From assembly GCF_002327085.1 (NCBI RefSeq), contig NZ_CP023429.1, positions 1,922,001 to 1,986,000 of the forward strand: 64,000 bases of DNA, written 5' to 3'. The notes beneath the pieces are model-generated. The model had not been told where the DNA came from and searched no databases. It was given only the letters and a program-made list of their open reading frames with translations. Below are positions 38,941 to 48,474 of the stretch, piece by piece. Each line of letters opens with the position of its first letter. The first letter of the stretch is position 1. The stretch is from Neisseria weixii (GTDB taxonomy: Bacteria; Pseudomonadota; Gammaproteobacteria; Burkholderiales; Neisseriaceae). A program made the translations under genes and the position numbers.

Positions 38941-39364
38941 ATTCCGCTGTAAAAGCCGTCTGAAACACTCCGCCGTCAATGTTGATATCTGCCAGATACT
39001 CATGGCGGTTTTCAACACACATCGGCAAACGGATTTGCTTGGCTGCCCATGTGCCGTCGTTTTGGCGGCGGATATTGAAGCGGTTGAAGCCCATATCCAT
39101 GTCTTTCATGCTAAAGCTGACGGTGATTTCTTGAGTTGTTTCCGGCACGTTTTTCAACACAATATCAAAGGGTTGCTTGGTTTCAAGTTTATTGCTGAAT
39201 TTGACATACACGCCGTTGGGCAAAGTGCAGCCTTGTGTGACTTGGCATTCGGCCTGCTTGGCTTGCGGCTGTTGCTGCTGCCACCAGCCCAAAGCAATGA
39301 GTTTGACGGCGGCAAACACCAGCAGCAACACGCCGACGATGATTAACTTTTTATTTTGACTCAT
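38939..39364 (-). CDS. Membrane-anchored protein of unknown function
   Basis: The 141-residue product has one N-terminal transmembrane helix (LIIVGVLLLVFAAVKLIALG) and a periplasmic part. That part has three Cys (C40, C46 and one near residue 117) and the segments CTLPNGVYVKFSNKLETKQP and SFSMKDMDMGFNRFNI. The Met-rich pair MKDMDMG and the Cys could suggest metal binding, but that is a guess. The start ATG is 2 bases after the stop of the nudix gene, so it is the last gene of the recO-pdxJ-acpS operon. Confidence 0.75.
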   Translation of the reverse strand: MSQNKKLIIVGVLLLVFAAVKLIALGWWQQQQPQAKQAECQVTQGCTLPNGVYVKFSNKLETKQPFDIVLKNVPETTQEITVSFSMKDMDMGFNRFNIRRQNDGTWAAKQIRLPMCVENRHEYLADINIDGGVFQTAFTAE

Positions 39365-39366
39365 GT

Positions 39367-40173
39367 TCAGACGGCCTCGATCTCATCATCAACCACCACG
39401 GCATGCGCACCTGATTGCAGCCACTGAGTTTGATACTGCGCCGCCCAATCGGAAAAAGCGGCAATCACCAAGGGGATGGGCACACCTTGTTGCAGCCTCT
39501 GCAAAACGGCTTCGGCGGCAGCTTGGTTTTGTACGCGCCACACCACTACATCGGCATCCGGCACATTGCGCCATTGTTCGGCGGTTTCCACCACCACCCA
39601 CACGCTTTGCGCCGGCGGCATTTTACCCAGCGCACGCAATTCGGGTTCCTCAATCAACACATGTTCATGCTGCGGCTCAGCCAAACGATGCGGCACCACA
39701 CGATATTCGCCCATGCGGTTAAACCCGTGCAAACCGCTTTTCAGACGGCCTGACAATACTCTCGGCACGGAAAGCGATTGCAACAGCGCACCATTGGCAG
39801 GCAACATCGGCGACACGGTAAAATCGCCCGCTTTCTGCCACGACCATGTCTGTCCTTCTTTGGCCTGCAATTCGCCCGACCATTCATCGGCTTCCACCCG
39901 TAAAAAACGCAGATGCACATGCGCGTGTTCGTAGGCGTGGATTTTGGTCAGCCACGGCGTCGCGTGATGAATACGGATGCCGAGTTCTTCTTCCAACTCT
40001 CGCTGCAAAGCCTGAAACTCGGTTTCGCCCGCTTCCACTTTACCACCGGCAAACTCCCAATAACCGGCATAAGGCTTGCCTTCGGGACGTGAACTTAATA
40101 AATAATCGCCGTCGGCATTGAGCAAAATTCCGGCAACAACGCGGATTAAGGGGCGTGGGTCTGATGTGGTCAT
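39367..40173 (-). CDS. MutT-like Nudix hydrolase with a C-terminal ThiE/TenI-like extension
   Basis: Residues 1-135 form a Nudix domain with the box GGKVEAGETEFQALQRELEE-ELG near residues 43-66, as in MutT 8-oxo-dGTPases. Residues ~140-268 form a second part with IPLVIAAFSDWAAQ and GAHAVVVDDEIEAV that recalls the degenerate thiamine-phosphate-synthase-like domain found fused to MutT in several proteobacteria. The stop codon TGA is part of a DUS, so the last residues EAV are encoded by uptake sequence. It lies in the recO-pdxJ-acpS operon. Confidence 0.85.
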   Translation of the reverse strand: MTTSDPRPLIRVVAGILLNADGDYLLSSRPEGKPYAGYWEFAGGKVEAGETEFQALQRELEEELGIRIHHATPWLTKIHAYEHAHVHLRFLRVEADEWSGELQAKEGQTWSWQKAGDFTVSPMLPANGALLQSLSVPRVLSGRLKSGLHGFNRMGEYRVVPHRLAEPQHEHVLIEEPELRALGKMPPAQSVWVVVETAEQWRNVPDADVVVWRVQNQAAAEAVLQRLQQGVPIPLVIAAFSDWAAQYQTQWLQSGAHAVVVDDEIEAV

Positions 40174-40292
40174 GATGTTTTGGGAAATGAATATTAATTT
40201 TCAGACGACCTTTTTACGCCATGCTTCACAGGCCGTCTGAACGTGATTGGACATGCGCCGACAAACCTTGCTTGCCCGCGCATGGAATGGTT

Positions 40293-40670
40293 TTATTTTT
40301 CGGCAATCACAAAAGCCAATACGGTATCTTCTTCATCGGCCATACTCAAGCTAACGTGGCTGATGCCTCGCTCTTTCAGCCATTTTTCCAATACCGGCGC
40401 ATAGAAAAATTCCGGCTTGCCCATTTCATCGTGGCCAATGCCGATGTTGCGGAACGACACCGCCCCGCGGATACCGGTGCCGACGGCCTTGGCAAATGCT
40501 TCTTTGGCGGCAAAACGCTTGGCCAGATAATTCACCGGTTTGCCGGCTTGGGGGAACTCCATCAATTCTTCAGGACTGAGAATGCGTTCGGCAAAGGCTT
40601 GGCCGAATTTTTTATTCAGTCGGATGATACGTTTCAGGGAAACGATGTCGGTGCCGGTACCATAAATCAT
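40293..40670 (-). CDS. acpS: Holo-[acyl-carrier-protein] synthase
   Basis: AcpS moves 4'-phosphopantetheine from CoA to ACP. The 125-residue product starts MIYGTGTDIVSLKRI (catalytic Asp8) and has the second signature RFAAKEAFAKAVGTG near residue 52 (Glu metal ligand). It ends DEEDTVLAFVIAEK. It follows pdxJ on the same strand, the classic pdxJ-acpS order. Confidence 0.97.
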   Translation of the reverse strand: MIYGTGTDIVSLKRIIRLNKKFGQAFAERILSPEELMEFPQAGKPVNYLAKRFAAKEAFAKAVGTGIRGAVSFRNIGIGHDEMGKPEFFYAPVLEKWLKERGISHVSLSMADEEDTVLAFVIAEK

Positions 40671-40729
40671 GGGTTTCTCCTTAATTATCTTTGCAAGTAA
40701 CAGGCCGTCTGAACTCTCTGACGGCTAAA

Positions 40730-41461
40730 TTATTTCGCCAACAAACGTGCTTTAAACATCACGTCTTTCATTTGGCAAATGGCTTCGGGCAAACCTAAAA
40801 ACACGGCTTGTGCGATGAGCGCGTGGCCGATGTTTAATTCTTGAATCACGGCAATGCGGGCAATCGGTGTGACATTATGAATAGTCAACCCGTGCCCGGC
40901 ATTGACGACCAAACCCAACTCATCGGCAAAATGCGCGCCTTCTTCAATCCGTGCCAACTGCTGCGCCTGTTCAGACGGTGTATGCGCATCGGCATAGGCA
41001 CCGGTGTGCAGTTCAATCACGGGCGCACCGACGTCTTTGGCCGCCTGAATCTGCGCTTGATCGGCATCGATAAACAGCGATACGCGGATACCGGCGTCAG
41101 TGAGCGTGCGCGTAAATCGGGCGATTTTCTCCTGCTGCGCCAACACGTCCAAACCGCCTTCAGTAGTCACCTCTTGACGCTTTTCGGGCACAATGCACAC
41201 ATCTTCCGGCATAACGTTTAGCGCGTTTTCCAGCATTTCTTCGGTCAGCGCCATTTCCAGATTCAGGCGCGTACGAATGGCATTTTTCACGGCGAATACG
41301 TCGGCATCTTTGATGTGGCGGCGGTCTTCGCGCAAATGCAGCGTAATCAAATCCGCACCGTGGGTTTCGGCAATGAGTGCGGCTTCTACCGGACTCGGGT
41401 AAAGGGTGCCGCGCGCATTGCGGATTGTGGCGACGTGGTCGATGTTAACGCCTAATAACAT
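40730..41461 (-). CDS. pdxJ: Pyridoxine 5'-phosphate synthase
   Basis: PdxJ condenses 1-deoxyxylulose 5-phosphate with aminoacetone phosphate to form pyridoxine phosphate. The 243-residue product has [18 protein letters not shown] at the start, [14 protein letters not shown] near residue 37, and ELHTGAYAD and [10 protein letters not shown] further on. All are typical phosphate- and substrate-binding segments. SerC, which also acts in this pathway, is encoded elsewhere in the window. Confidence 0.97.
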   Translation of the reverse strand: MLLGVNIDHVATIRNARGTLYPSPVEAALIAETHGADLITLHLREDRRHIKDADVFAVKNAIRTRLNLEMALTEEMLENALNVMPEDVCIVPEKRQEVTTEGGLDVLAQQEKIARFTRTLTDAGIRVSLFIDADQAQIQAAKDVGAPVIELHTGAYADAHTPSEQAQQLARIEEGAHFADELGLVVNAGHGLTIHNVTPIARIAVIQELNIGHALIAQAVFLGLPEAICQMKDVMFKARLLAK

Positions 41462-41544
41462 GGAGTTCCTTTCGCTGATTCGGTTTCAGACGGCCAGTTC
41501 GTCATTGAGGCCGTCTGAAAAATAAGGTTGGTTTCACTGCTGAT

Positions 41545-42333
41545 TCAGACGGCCTGTGAATGCTCTGCCGCTTCATGACATCTGAACGACATCGGATCCA
41601 AATCAAACTGCTGCAACTGCTGCAATACCTGCCGCGATTTAATCCCCTCCGGAATGCGGAAATCAATCAGCAATCGGTTGATTTTTAAAGCCTGCTGCAA
41701 ACTTACGCCGTCTGCAAACCCGCCTTGGCGTAATTGAATCAAACTGCTGCCATCGACCACAATGCCGCTTTGCTGCTGATTGCCCAATCCGTTGGCTTCC
41801 GCCAGTGGCAACAGGGCTTCTTCGGGGTGCAACCAATATTGTGCATCAGGGTCGATGTCATTTCCGTGAACATCGTGCTGTAAATCCGGCGCATAGCCCG
41901 ATTGGTGCAGCAATTGCCATTCAAAGCGGCGTAAGGCGGCGATGTGGTTCGGTTCGCGGCACAGGGTTTGCATGGTTTCGGCAAAGATGTCGTACAACTC
42001 GGGCATCGGGTCTTCGCGTGCGGAGAGCTTCAGCATCAATTCGTTTACATACAGGCCGCTGAACAAAGCCCGCCCCTGCGGCTGCGGCCAACCGCCCAAC
42101 CATTCGGCCCGGTGCAGCGTTTTGAGTTCTTGGCTGCCGTACCACGACGCGCTCATCGGCACAAACGGCACCAGCACGCCGCGCAATTCACTCATGCGCT
42201 TACGGGCGCTGCGTGCCAGCAAAGCCACACGTCCGTAACGGCGGCTGTACACTTCCAGCCACAGGCTGCTTTCGCGCCAAGGTGCGGATGCGAGCATGAA
42301 GACGGGTTCGTGGTTGATGCGGTGGCTGGACAT
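41545..42333 (-). CDS. recO: DNA repair protein RecO
   Basis: RecO works with RecR to load RecA on SSB-coated DNA. I chose ATG 42333-42331 (MSSHRINHEPVFMLASAPWR), giving 262 residues. The upstream in-frame ATG would run through a DUS and a non-conserved stretch. Family features are the OB-fold start with SLWLEVYSRRYGRVALLARS, then LRGVLVPFVP and the helical C-terminal domain. The stop TGA lies within a DUS, so the last residues QAV are encoded by it. RecO heads recO-pdxJ-acpS, as in many proteobacteria. Confidence 0.93.
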   Translation of the reverse strand: MSSHRINHEPVFMLASAPWRESSLWLEVYSRRYGRVALLARSARKRMSELRGVLVPFVPMSASWYGSQELKTLHRAEWLGGWPQPQGRALFSGLYVNELMLKLSAREDPMPELYDIFAETMQTLCREPNHIAALRRFEWQLLHQSGYAPDLQHDVHGNDIDPDAQYWLHPEEALLPLAEANGLGNQQQSGIVVDGSSLIQLRQGGFADGVSLQQALKINRLLIDFRIPEGIKSRQVLQQLQQFDLDPMSFRCHEAAEHSQAV

Positions 42334-42401
42334 GGTTTTGCGGCTGAACAGAATGAAGGAATTATAACGGTTTTCAAATAAAAGGGTGATGAAAATAAAA
42401 C

Positions 42402-42443
42402 AAGGCCGTCTGAAAAATAATGCAAGATTTTTCAGACGGCCTT
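42402..42443. terminator. Inverted DUS pair terminator
   Basis: AAGGCCGTCTGAAAAAT and ATTTTTCAGACGGCCTT form a 17-bp stem just past the stop of the outer membrane factor gene. Confidence 0.8.
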
Positions 42444-42458
42444 GAGGCATTAAGCACC

Positions 42459-43838
42459 TTATTTCGGCGTGTAGCGTCCTGCCATGGCTTTATACACCAT
42501 GTTTTCGTATTTCAACACGTCATAGCGTTGGTTTAATACGTTTTGCGCCGAGCTGTATTCGCTGTTTAAGGCTTCGAGCCAGTCTTTCAACTCGTTTTTA
42601 CCGTGTTGGTAGCGCACTTGGTAATAGCGGCTGTTTTTCTGATCCAAGGCGTAACGCTGACGGGTATTCTTCAAAGTGGCTTGCGCATTTTGGTAGGCCA
42701 GATAGTTGGTGTTGACTTCATTCAGCGCAGTCGTTAACGCCTGCTCGAAATTCAAAGCCGCGCTGTCAAAACGCGCTTGGGCATCTTTGTCTTCCCATTG
42801 CAGCGTTTTCCAATCCAAAAACGGCAGATTGATTTGCGCCGAACCCAAAAACGGCACGTCAAACATCGTGCGCGCTTTGCCGGAAGACGTACTCAAACTC
42901 GCGCCCAAGGTAATGCTCGGATACCAACTGCGCTGCTGCGCCGCCAAGGTTTGCACCGACGATTGCAAACGGTATTCCGCCGCGCGCAAATCGGGGCGGT
43001 TGGCCAGCACCGAAACCGGCACATTCAAATCCACACCTTTCACCGCCAGCAAGCGGTATGCTGACGGCTCCGCGGCGATGGCTTCGCCCGGCTTCAGATT
43101 CAGCAGATTGCGCAAGGTTTGCTCGAGCGCATCTCGGCTGTTTTGCAGTGACAATAAATTATTTTGCGCGCTCAGCAAAGATTGTTTCGCCTGCGTGCTT
43201 TGGCTGGAATCGGCCTTGCCGTAACGGTATTTGGCATCGGCTATGCGGGCGATTTCCTGATATTGTTTCAACGATTGCCGGGTTAAAGCAATGGCTTCGT
43301 TGATGTAGGCGATGTTGAAATAAGCATCAGCAACATTATTTACCAAGGTCAGGCGGGTATTGGCCAAATCTTCCTGCGTGGCGCGGTATTCCCATACTTG
43401 CGCATCGGCGGTGGCACTCAAGCGCTTCCATAAATCAAGTTCGTAACTCAAGCCCAATTGGCTGCTGAAGCTGTTGTTGCTGCTGCCGGATTTGAGGTTT
43501 TTGGAAGCCGATGCACCGGCCGAGCCGTTAAACGACGGCACCAGATTCGCACCCAAAATATTGGCCTGATACAAGGCGCGGTTCACCGAAATCGCGGCCT
43601 GTTTCAAATCGATGTTGTTGTCCAAAGCCTGCTGAACCACGGCATTGAGTTGGGCGTTTTGATAGATTTCCCACCAGTCGCCGTTAATCTGATAGCGCTC
43701 GGCGGCTTCGGCAGCGCTCATAACATGCGTATTGCCGGCCAAGCTCGGTGCGTTCACTTTAGGATTAACCGCACACGCGCTTAAGGTTACGGATACGGCG
43801 ATAACTGAAGCCGTCTGAAAAAAAGTTTTGCTGTTCAT
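42459..43838 (-). CDS. TolC/NodT-type outer membrane efflux lipoprotein
   Basis: The 459-residue product starts at ATG 43838-43836 (MNSKTFFQTASVIAVSVTLS) with lipobox LSAC. The start drawn further upstream is not supported. Two OEP domains follow with the usual coiled-coil and beta-strand pattern (GDWWEIYQNAQLNAVVQQAL, LGLSYELDLWKRL, VLANRPDLRAAEYRL). A DUS-like stretch lies inside the signal peptide coding region. It follows macB and macA on the same strand and probably gives their outer membrane exit. In MtrCDE systems the homologous protein is MtrE. Confidence 0.92.
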   Translation of the reverse strand: MNSKTFFQTASVIAVSVTLSACAVNPKVNAPSLAGNTHVMSAAEAAERYQINGDWWEIYQNAQLNAVVQQALDNNIDLKQAAISVNRALYQANILGANLVPSFNGSAGASASKNLKSGSSNNSFSSQLGLSYELDLWKRLSATADAQVWEYRATQEDLANTRLTLVNNVADAYFNIAYINEAIALTRQSLKQYQEIARIADAKYRYGKADSSQSTQAKQSLLSAQNNLLSLQNSRDALEQTLRNLLNLKPGEAIAAEPSAYRLLAVKGVDLNVPVSVLANRPDLRAAEYRLQSSVQTLAAQQRSWYPSITLGASLSTSSGKARTMFDVPFLGSAQINLPFLDWKTLQWEDKDAQARFDSAALNFEQALTTALNEVNTNYLAYQNAQATLKNTRQRYALDQKNSRYYQVRYQHGKNELKDWLEALNSEYSSAQNVLNQRYDVLKYENMVYKAMAGRYTPK

Positions 43839-43852
43839 GATTTCATCATTCT

Positions 43853-43892
43853 GATGTTTCAGACGGCCTTGATGAACCGGCCGTCTGAAAAA
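43853..43892. repeat. Outward-facing DUS pair between macB and the outer membrane factor gene
   Basis: TTTCAGACGGCCTT and CCGGCCGTCTGAAAAAAG form a palindromic pair within the operon. Confidence 0.6.
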
Positions 43893-43894
43893 AG

Positions 43895-45828
43895 TTAATC
43901 TTGCGCCAAGGCATCGATCGGGTTGAGCTGCGAGGCACGGTGGGCCGGCATAAAGCCGAAAGCCACGCCGATAACGGTCGAACACAACACCGCACCGACT
44001 ATCGACAAGGTGGAAAATCTCATTGGGAAATCGGTGACAAAATGGTTAAACACCAACCCGATGGCACCGGATACCGCTACACCGGCCAAGCCGCCGATTA
44101 GACAAATCAATACGGCTTCAATCAGAAACTGCTGCAAAATATTGCTGCGGCGTGCGCCGACAGCCATGCGTACGCCGATTTCCTTGGTACGCTCGGTAAC
44201 CGATACCAGCATGATGTTCATCACACCGATACCTCCAACCACCAGCGAAATCAAAGCGATACTGGAAATCAGAAGTTTCATCGTACCGGTGGCACTTTCA
44301 ACGGCTTGTTTGATGATATCGCTGTTGTTCATAAAAAAGTCTTCCGTGCCATGGCGCGCACTCAACAATTCCGTCAGGCTTTTTTCGGCCACCTGACTGT
44401 CGGTATCGTCTTTGATTTTGACAATAATCGAATTGGTATGGGTCTCGCCGGTAATTTGATGCATGACGGTAGTGTACGGCGACCATATCATCAGGCTGTC
44501 GGAGCTGCCGAAATTGTTGGTTTGGTCGTTGGCAATACCGATTACGGTAAGCGGCCGTTTTTTGAACAATATGACCTTACCGATTGGATCGGCACCGCCG
44601 AACAGCTTGGCTTGGGTATTTTTATCGATTACCGCCACTTGCGCATCTGATTTGACATCACTCTCGTCAAACAGACGGCCACGTTCCAAAGTCAGGCCGT
44701 GTACGCTGAAATATTGCTCGCCCACACCGTAAAGCTGGCCGTTCAAATCAATATTCCGATACGTCATCGTTCCTCCGGACGAAGTCTGCGGCGTAGCCGA
44801 ATCGACATAACTTTGTTTGGCTATGGTCAACGCGTCCGCTATCGTCAGTGTTTTAATCCGGCGGGAATGCCTGTCGCCGAAACCTTTGCCGGGGAAAATC
44901 GTGATGGTATTCGTTCCCATCGCATTGATGTCTTCCAGGATTTTCTGCTGTGATCCGTTACCCAAGGCCACCACCGACACCACCGAAGCAATGCCGATAA
45001 TGATACCCAGCATGGTCAGCAGCGAGCGCATTTTATGCGCATAAATCGCATGCACTGACATTTTAAAGGCTTCCAGAAATTGATCGCAGTAAAAAAGCCA
45101 CGAAACTTTTTCTTTTACCGCCTGCACTTGGCTGGACGGGATTTCGGCAGATTTGCTGATATCGGAAACAATCTCGCCGTCACGGATTTCAATTACGCGG
45201 TTAGCATTGGCGGCAATGCCCGGGTCGTGCGTAACCATAATGATGGTATGGCCTTGTTCGTGTAACTGATGCAGGATTTCCATCACGTTTTTACCGCTGG
45301 CGGTATCGAGTGCGCCGGTCGGTTCGTCGGCAAAAATAATCTCGCCGCCGTTCATCAGCGCGCGGGCAATCGACACCCGCTGCTGCTGGCCGCCGGAAAG
45401 CTCACCCGGTTTGCTGTTCCCTTACTTTCCAATCCCAAATCGAGCAACAGTTTTTCCGCACGTTCGGAACGATGCTTTTGATCTGTACCGGCGTATATGG
45501 CCGGCAGCGCGACGTTGTCGCGTGCCGTCAGCAAACCGAGCAGATTATAGCGTTGGAAAATAAAACCGAAACGGCTGCGGCGCAAAGCGGCCAATTCATC
45601 AGGCTGCATTTCGGAGGTTTCGATGCCGTCGATTTTATAGGAACCCGAAGTCGCGCTGTCAAGACAGCCGAGAATATTCATCAGGGTCGATTTGCCCGAC
45701 CCCGATTGGCCGATGACGGCTACAAAATCACCTTTTTCCACTTTCAGGCTGACGTTTTTCAAAACATGGACGCGGTTTTCACCGTTGCCGAAATAGCGAT
45801 TAATGCAGGTGCATTCGATTAAACTCAT
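43895..45828 (-). pseudogene. macB: MacB macrolide export ABC transporter, frameshifted
   Basis: MacB is the ATPase/permease of the MacAB tripartite exporter. The N-terminal frame from ATG 45828-45826 has Walker A GQSGSGKSTLMN and runs to LGLESKG. The next frame holds the signature [19 protein letters not shown], Walker [13 protein letters not shown], and the permease with four transmembrane helices and a periplasmic domain. One more G (plus strand CCC at 45419-45421) restores 644 residues, the usual length. It lies between macA and the outer membrane factor gene. Confidence 0.88.
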
Positions 45829-45930
45829 ATGTGTTACCAAATATAAACTGGAAATTCGATCATCTGAAAAGCAGGCCGCACATTCTGTTTTCAGACAGCC
45901 TATCGGTCGCTTTGATTTACACCGTCTGAT

Positions 45931-47109
45931 TTACATCGGCGGCCCCATGCCGTTGTGCTTTTTGCCTTGTGCTTTTTCAGACCCGTTCATTTCCGATATG
46001 ATGACTGTCTCACCCTCGTCTAAGCCGCTTTTGACTTCAGTATACATACTGTCTTTCAAACCGGTAACGACATCCCGGCCCACCTCTTTACCGTCCGCAC
46101 CTAACACCCGTACGGACGTTTTGCCCTCTTGCGATTTTTTGATGGCCGGGGTCGGTACAACCAATACATTTTCGGCAGAACGGATTTCAATGGTGTTTTG
46201 CGTGGTCATACCAATCGCCAGCTTGCCTTCAGTATTCGGTACAAGGGCACGTGCGTAATAATAAATCGCGCTTTCCGTGGTATCGGTACTGTTGCTGTAA
46301 TTGCCCTTGGACATAGTAGTCAAGCCGGGGTCAATGCTTTCCAATCTTGCTTTGAACGGCATGTCGGCTTCGGACAAAATAGTGAACGAAATCGGCTGGC
46401 CGGGTTTGACTTTGGTAATATCTCCCTCGGCAATCTGCATTTTGTTCAACATAGTCTCCAAATTGGCCAGTTGTATAATCGTAGGCGTGGTCTGGTTTGC
46501 ATTGACGGTCTGTCCTTCCTCCACCGGAATGGCCACCACAGTGCCGTCCATCGGTGCCACAATACGGGTATAGCCCAAATCGGCCTCGGCCGTGTTGATA
46601 GAAATCCGGGTTTGGCGAATGGCTGATTTCAACTCGGTTACTTGTGCTTTGGCCGCCGCCAGCGCATCCTGCGCACTTTCCAATTCCTGTTTCGAAGTGG
46701 CATCCTCCTTCCATAAGGCCGATTCGCGTTTATATTTTTTCTCGGCACTGTTTAAGGCGATCATTGCTGATGCCAATTGTGCCCGGTAAGTATCCAGTTT
46801 GGCTTTTGCAGTATCCAAGGTATTGATTTGGGTGGTCGAATCAATATCTGCGATTTTGTCGCCTTTTTTAATCTCCTGCCCCAGCTTGACATACAGCTTC
46901 TTGATTTGGCCTGAGGCCTGCGCACCGACCGCAACCAAGTTTGACGGTGAAATCTCACCCGTTGCAGAAACGGTTTGCCGGATGGTGCCACGCTTCACCG
47001 GTTCGGTAATGTAATTGACCTTATCGTCCGGTTTGAAATAGCTCCATGCCGCATAAGCCAGTGCAGCCACAATTGCCGCCCCCAACACCCATTTGATTGT
47101 TTTTGCCAT
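45931..47109 (-). CDS. macA: MacA membrane fusion protein
   Basis: MacA is the periplasmic adaptor linking MacB to the outer membrane channel. The 392-residue product has one N-terminal transmembrane helix (VLGAAIVAALAYAAWSYF). The first lipoyl half GAQASGQIKKLYVKLGQEIK follows, then a coiled-coil hairpin (about residues 90-170), the second lipoyl half with VAPMDGTVVAIPVEEGQTV, and the beta-barrel and proximal domains. It heads the macA-macB-outer-membrane-factor operon and is divergent from a pilin gene. The gap 47110-47445 is AT-rich and must hold both promoters; I see no gene in it. Confidence 0.93.
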   Translation of the reverse strand: MAKTIKWVLGAAIVAALAYAAWSYFKPDDKVNYITEPVKRGTIRQTVSATGEISPSNLVAVGAQASGQIKKLYVKLGQEIKKGDKIADIDSTTQINTLDTAKAKLDTYRAQLASAMIALNSAEKKYKRESALWKEDATSKQELESAQDALAAAKAQVTELKSAIRQTRISINTAEADLGYTRIVAPMDGTVVAIPVEEGQTVNANQTTPTIIQLANLETMLNKMQIAEGDITKVKPGQPISFTILSEADMPFKARLESIDPGLTTMSKGNYSNSTDTTESAIYYYARALVPNTEGKLAIGMTTQNTIEIRSAENVLVVPTPAIKKSQEGKTSVRVLGADGKEVGRDVVTGLKDSMYTEVKSGLDEGETVIISEMNGSEKAQGKKHNGMGPPM

Positions 47110-47445
47110 AATTTTCTAGCTGCCTGATTTGTCGTGTTCGCGTGCGGCTTAAGGTTTTTGTCGCACAATGCCAACAGTTATTTGGAATAAATTTTAAAAA
47201 CGAGCAAATTTTACTGGATTTCATTTTTCCAGCCAAGGTTCCATGAATATCTTTATTCATATAACTTAATGTTTTTAAATAAAATTATTAAAATTACTTT
47301 TCCAGAATCTTGCATCCTTTTTACATATTTTCCCAAATTCGGCATTTATCCATACATACCAAATTCAAGAAAGAATTTATAATGGCAAACAACAAAGCCT
47401 TTCAAAGGCATAATTAAATATAGCAATATTGATAGTTACTTACTT

Positions 47446-47919
47446 ATGAAAACCAGACAATCCGGCTTTAATTTAATCGAACTTTTGATTGTGATTGTGA
47501 TTTTGGCCCTACTCGCCACCATCGCCATGCCTTCGTTCCAATCTTTTATCCGCAGCACTCGTTTGGCCAATGTGCGAAGTGAGTTAGCGGAAAATGCAAA
47601 GAATTTAGAGCGTTATTACACGCAAAAAGGCACATTTATCGGCTTTGATGAAAGTAATTTGGTTCAAAACGAATACTTTAATATTACGTTTATGCGTGCC
47701 CAAACACTGGCTGCATCTGTCTTACCGACCAACCCGGCTACCCCGGCACTCTCTTCCAATAATCAAAATCCATCGGATTCCGGCTTTATCTTACAAGCCG
47801 CACCGACTTCCGATTATGCCCAAACCGAATCATGTACGGTTTTCCTCAACGATAGCGGTATTTTCTGGGCGGTCGGCAATGATGGTAAAACTTGCCCCGG
47901 CTACGAAGAAGCACATTGA
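47446..47919 (+). CDS. Type IV minor pilin-like protein
   Basis: The 157-residue prepilin has a 7-residue leader MKTRQSG, then the processing site before Phe and the hydrophobic helix FNLIELLIVIVILALLATIA with Glu at position 5. The conserved region RLANVRSELAENAKNLERYY follows. A C-terminal Cys pair (SCTVF and KTCPG) probably forms the disulfide loop. Pilins of this group act in pilus assembly, aggregation or DNA uptake (PilX/PilV/ComP-like). I cannot assign one of them with certainty. A second pilin gene follows. Confidence 0.85.
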   Translation: MKTRQSGFNLIELLIVIVILALLATIAMPSFQSFIRSTRLANVRSELAENAKNLERYYTQKGTFIGFDESNLVQNEYFNITFMRAQTLAASVLPTNPATPALSSNNQNPSDSGFILQAAPTSDYAQTESCTVFLNDSGIFWAVGNDGKTCPGYEEAH

Positions 47920-48001
47920 TCCAGCTTAAAGATTTGATTTACACCCCAATTAAAATCGCATAATATGCTAATTTGAGTAAACATTTTATTGGTAATTATA
48001 T

Positions 48002-48457
48002 ATGCGATTTTCACAATCCGGCTTTTCTCTCGTTCAGCTTTTAATTGTCATCGCTATGCTGGGCATCTTGGCTGCCGTCGCCTATCCTGCTTATCAAATC
48101 TATATTAAAAAAGCAGATTTACGTGCTGCACAAGCTGCGTTGGTACAAAACGGTCAATTTATGGAGCGTTTTTACCAGCAAAAAGGCTCCTTCAAACAAA
48201 CTTCAACCACCTGGCCTGCATTACCCATTACCGCTACCGACAAATTCTGCATACGCCCCAACAACAATGCCCGAGGCGCTCACGATGGAAAATTCACATT
48301 GAAAGCTGTTGCCTTCGATAGCCAAAACGAACCGCGCGTATTGAAAATCGATGAATCGCTGACGACTTTTATCTGCGAACGTTCGGCCAGTTCATGTGAC
48401 ACTGACGATGCTTTTTTCAAAGGCACAGATCAAGATTGCAGCATTTATCAACCTTAA
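48002..48457 (+). CDS. Type IV minor pilin-like protein with Gln at mature position 5
   Basis: The 151-residue prepilin has leader MRFSQSG and mature start FSLVQLLIVIAMLGILAAVA. Position 5, nearly always Glu in type IV pilins, is Gln here. The rest is typical: ADLRAAQAALVQNGQFMERF, then YQQKGSFKQ, and four Cys in the C-terminal half. The spacing to the first pilin gene (82 bases) allows co-transcription. Loss of Glu5 is known in some minor pilins that sit at the pilus tip. The assignment to a named minor pilin is open. Confidence 0.82.
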   Translation: MRFSQSGFSLVQLLIVIAMLGILAAVAYPAYQIYIKKADLRAAQAALVQNGQFMERFYQQKGSFKQTSTTWPALPITATDKFCIRPNNNARGAHDGKFTLKAVAFDSQNEPRVLKIDESLTTFICERSASSCDTDDAFFKGTDQDCSIYQP

Positions 48458-48474
48458 AATTCAATAAAAAGGCC

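Noticed and set aside
42459-47109. The MacAB-type pump as the secretion system for the RTX protein or the double-glycine peptide
   Set aside because: RTX proteins need an HlyB/HlyD-type exporter and double-glycine leaders need a C39-peptidase ABC protein. MacB has neither domain, and the loci are far apart.
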